Source of the DNA: Candidatus Eiseniibacteriota bacterium
Lineage (GTDB): Bacteria > Orphanbacterota > Orphanbacteria > Orphanbacterales > Orphanbacteraceae
Assembly: GCA_029262235.1 (NCBI GenBank)
Contig: JAJCZU010000002.1
Span: 248,001 to 312,000, forward strand
Length of the DNA stretch: 64,000 nucleotides
Reading direction: 5' to 3'
In this document: in pieces, positions 63,199 to 64,000 of the stretch
How positions within the stretch are numbered: position 1 is the first letter of the stretch
How the letters are laid out: each line of letters begins with the position of its first letter
The notes under the pieces: model-generated
Seen by the model: only the letters and a program-made list of their open reading frames with translations
Databases searched by the model: none
What the model was told of the DNA's origin: nothing
Program-made: the position numbers and the translations under genes

Positions 63199-64000
63199 AT
63201 GAATGTAAACGCAACTCTGAAAGCGCTCGGCGCGCTTCTGCTCTTCCTCGGGTTCATGCTGCTGACGCCGCTCCCGTTCTCCCTGTATTTCAAAGATGGT
63301 GCGGCCTACTCGTTTCTCCTCTCGGCAGTGGCCGCATTCGCCGCGGGCGCCGGGCTTTACTTCGCGATCCCGGGACCGATTCGCCTCAGCCATCGCGAAG
63401 GGTTCGCGATCGTTTCTCTCGGCTGGGTCGCGTTTGCCGTTTTCGGATCGCTCCCGTTCATGCTTTCCGGCGAGATCCCGCACCCGGTGGACGCGTTCTT
63501 CGAAGCGATGTCGGGCATCTCTACGACCGGCGCTACGGTGATCACGAACCTCGAACCCATCGCGAAGAGTATTCTCTTCTGGCGGGCCACGCTTCACTGG
63601 ATGGGGGGGATGGGGATCATCGTGCTTACGATTGCGGTGCTCCCGTTCCTGGGTGTCGGGGGGATGCAGCTCTTTCAGGCCGAAGTGCCGGGACCGACCG
63701 CCGATCGCCTGAGCCCGCGTATCCAGGACACCGCGAAGCTTCTCTGGGGCGTCTACTTCATATTCACGCTGGCCGAACTCCTGCTTCTGATGCTCGGGGG
63801 GATGTCGTTTTTCGAAGCCATCTGTCATGCGTTCGCCACGATGGCGACAGGCGGCTTTTCAACCGAGAACGCGAGCCTCGGCGGCTTCGACAGCGCGTAT
63901 CTGCAGTTCATCGTTGTCCTTTTCATGTTCCTCGCGGGGATCAACTTTTCGCTGCACTTCTATGCGCTGCGGGGCGCGGTCGGCAACTACTGGAAGAGTT
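63199..64000 (+). CDS. trkH: Trk potassium channel subunit TrkH, 3' end outside the window
   Basis: A frame open from ATG 63199 to the window edge (267 codons), absent from the ORF track because it has no stop. The translation is a TrkH/KtrB-type channel: several hydrophobic helices, FFEAMSGISTTGATVI as first selectivity-filter loop, HWMGGMGIIVLTIAVLP, and HAFATMATGGFSTENAS as second loop. It mediates K+ uptake with TrkA, encoded just upstream in the same operon. The C-terminal half is missing only because the window ends. Confidence 0.95.
   Translation, partial: MNVNATLKALGALLLFLGFMLLTPLPFSLYFKDGAAYSFLLSAVAAFAAGAGLYFAIPGPIRLSHREGFAIVSLGWVAFAVFGSLPFMLSGEIPHPVDAFFEAMSGISTTGATVITNLEPIAKSILFWRATLHWMGGMGIIVLTIAVLPFLGVGGMQLFQAEVPGPTADRLSPRIQDTAKLLWGVYFIFTLAELLLLMLGGMSFFEAICHAFATMATGGFSTENASLGGFDSAYLQFIVVLFMFLAGINFSLHFYALRGAVGNYWKS

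Overview
The window is a GC-rich, gene-dense bacterial chromosome segment with about 50 protein genes on both strands and no rRNA, tRNA, CRISPR array, phage or transposase gene that I can see. It encodes a Gram-negative cell: an RND efflux operon, outer-membrane barrel candidates, lipoproteins and a multiheme cytochrome. One very large secreted protein ends in a FlgD-Ig/type-A sorting-like domain, as is common in the FCB superphylum and in candidate phyla such as Krumholzibacteriota and Eisenbacteria. That placement is an inference from gene content. Several genes carry a TANNNT -10-like box 6-8 nt before the start codon and no Shine-Dalgarno, which suggests leaderless mRNAs.

Layout. 1-3648 (+): TPR protein, metallophosphatase and GT39 membrane glycosyltransferase in one overlapping operon. 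3620-6017 (-): lysR-proC-lepB. 6121-9508 (+): inositol-3-phosphate synthase with an intrinsic terminator, then thiC under a TPP riboswitch. 9509-10218: gene-free, repeat-rich (two 146-bp direct repeats, one inside a nested inverted repeat, and a (CT)20 tract). 10219-13541: VOC protein, SpoU methyltransferase, M19 dipeptidase and deoxynucleoside kinase. 13515-20602 (-): DUF2007 protein, TPR-CHAT caspase-like protein and the giant sorted protein. 20738-27000: membrane proteins, an esterase, a DUF2461 protein, a secreted metallopeptidase/propeller/barrel protein and a small HTH-like protein. 27095-32686 (+): TolC-MFP-RND efflux operon. 32771-35846 (+): propeller/cytochrome lipoprotein plus pentaheme cytochrome.

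35806-40272 (-) is the most unusual part. Two small Sec-exported peptides share a double-glycine junction followed by WWNW and an amphipathic cationic helix. They are followed by a membrane-anchored C39 (double-glycine) peptidase, a degenerate ABC ATPase resembling the NBD of a peptidase-containing exporter but without a Walker A lysine, an FG-GAP-like secreted protein, and a POTRA-plus-barrel-like outer-membrane candidate. The genes overlap. A textbook intrinsic terminator lies just after the peptide genes, inside the start of the C39 reading frame. I read this as a possibly undescribed periplasmic peptide-maturation and export system.

40501-45518 (-): queE, ECF sigma/anti-sigma pair, GH113-like lipoprotein and a GT39 membrane protein. 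45615-54075 (+): a complete oxidative/non-oxidative pentose phosphate operon (tal-pgi fusion, zwf, pgl, tkt, gnd). 54189-59921 (+): Fe-S assembly operon (Rrf2 regulator, sufB, sufC, sufD, sufS, sufT-like) behind a near-consensus promoter with a palindromic operator candidate. 59968-64000: SLC13/RCK transporter (-), trkA and the start of trkH (+), for anion and potassium transport.
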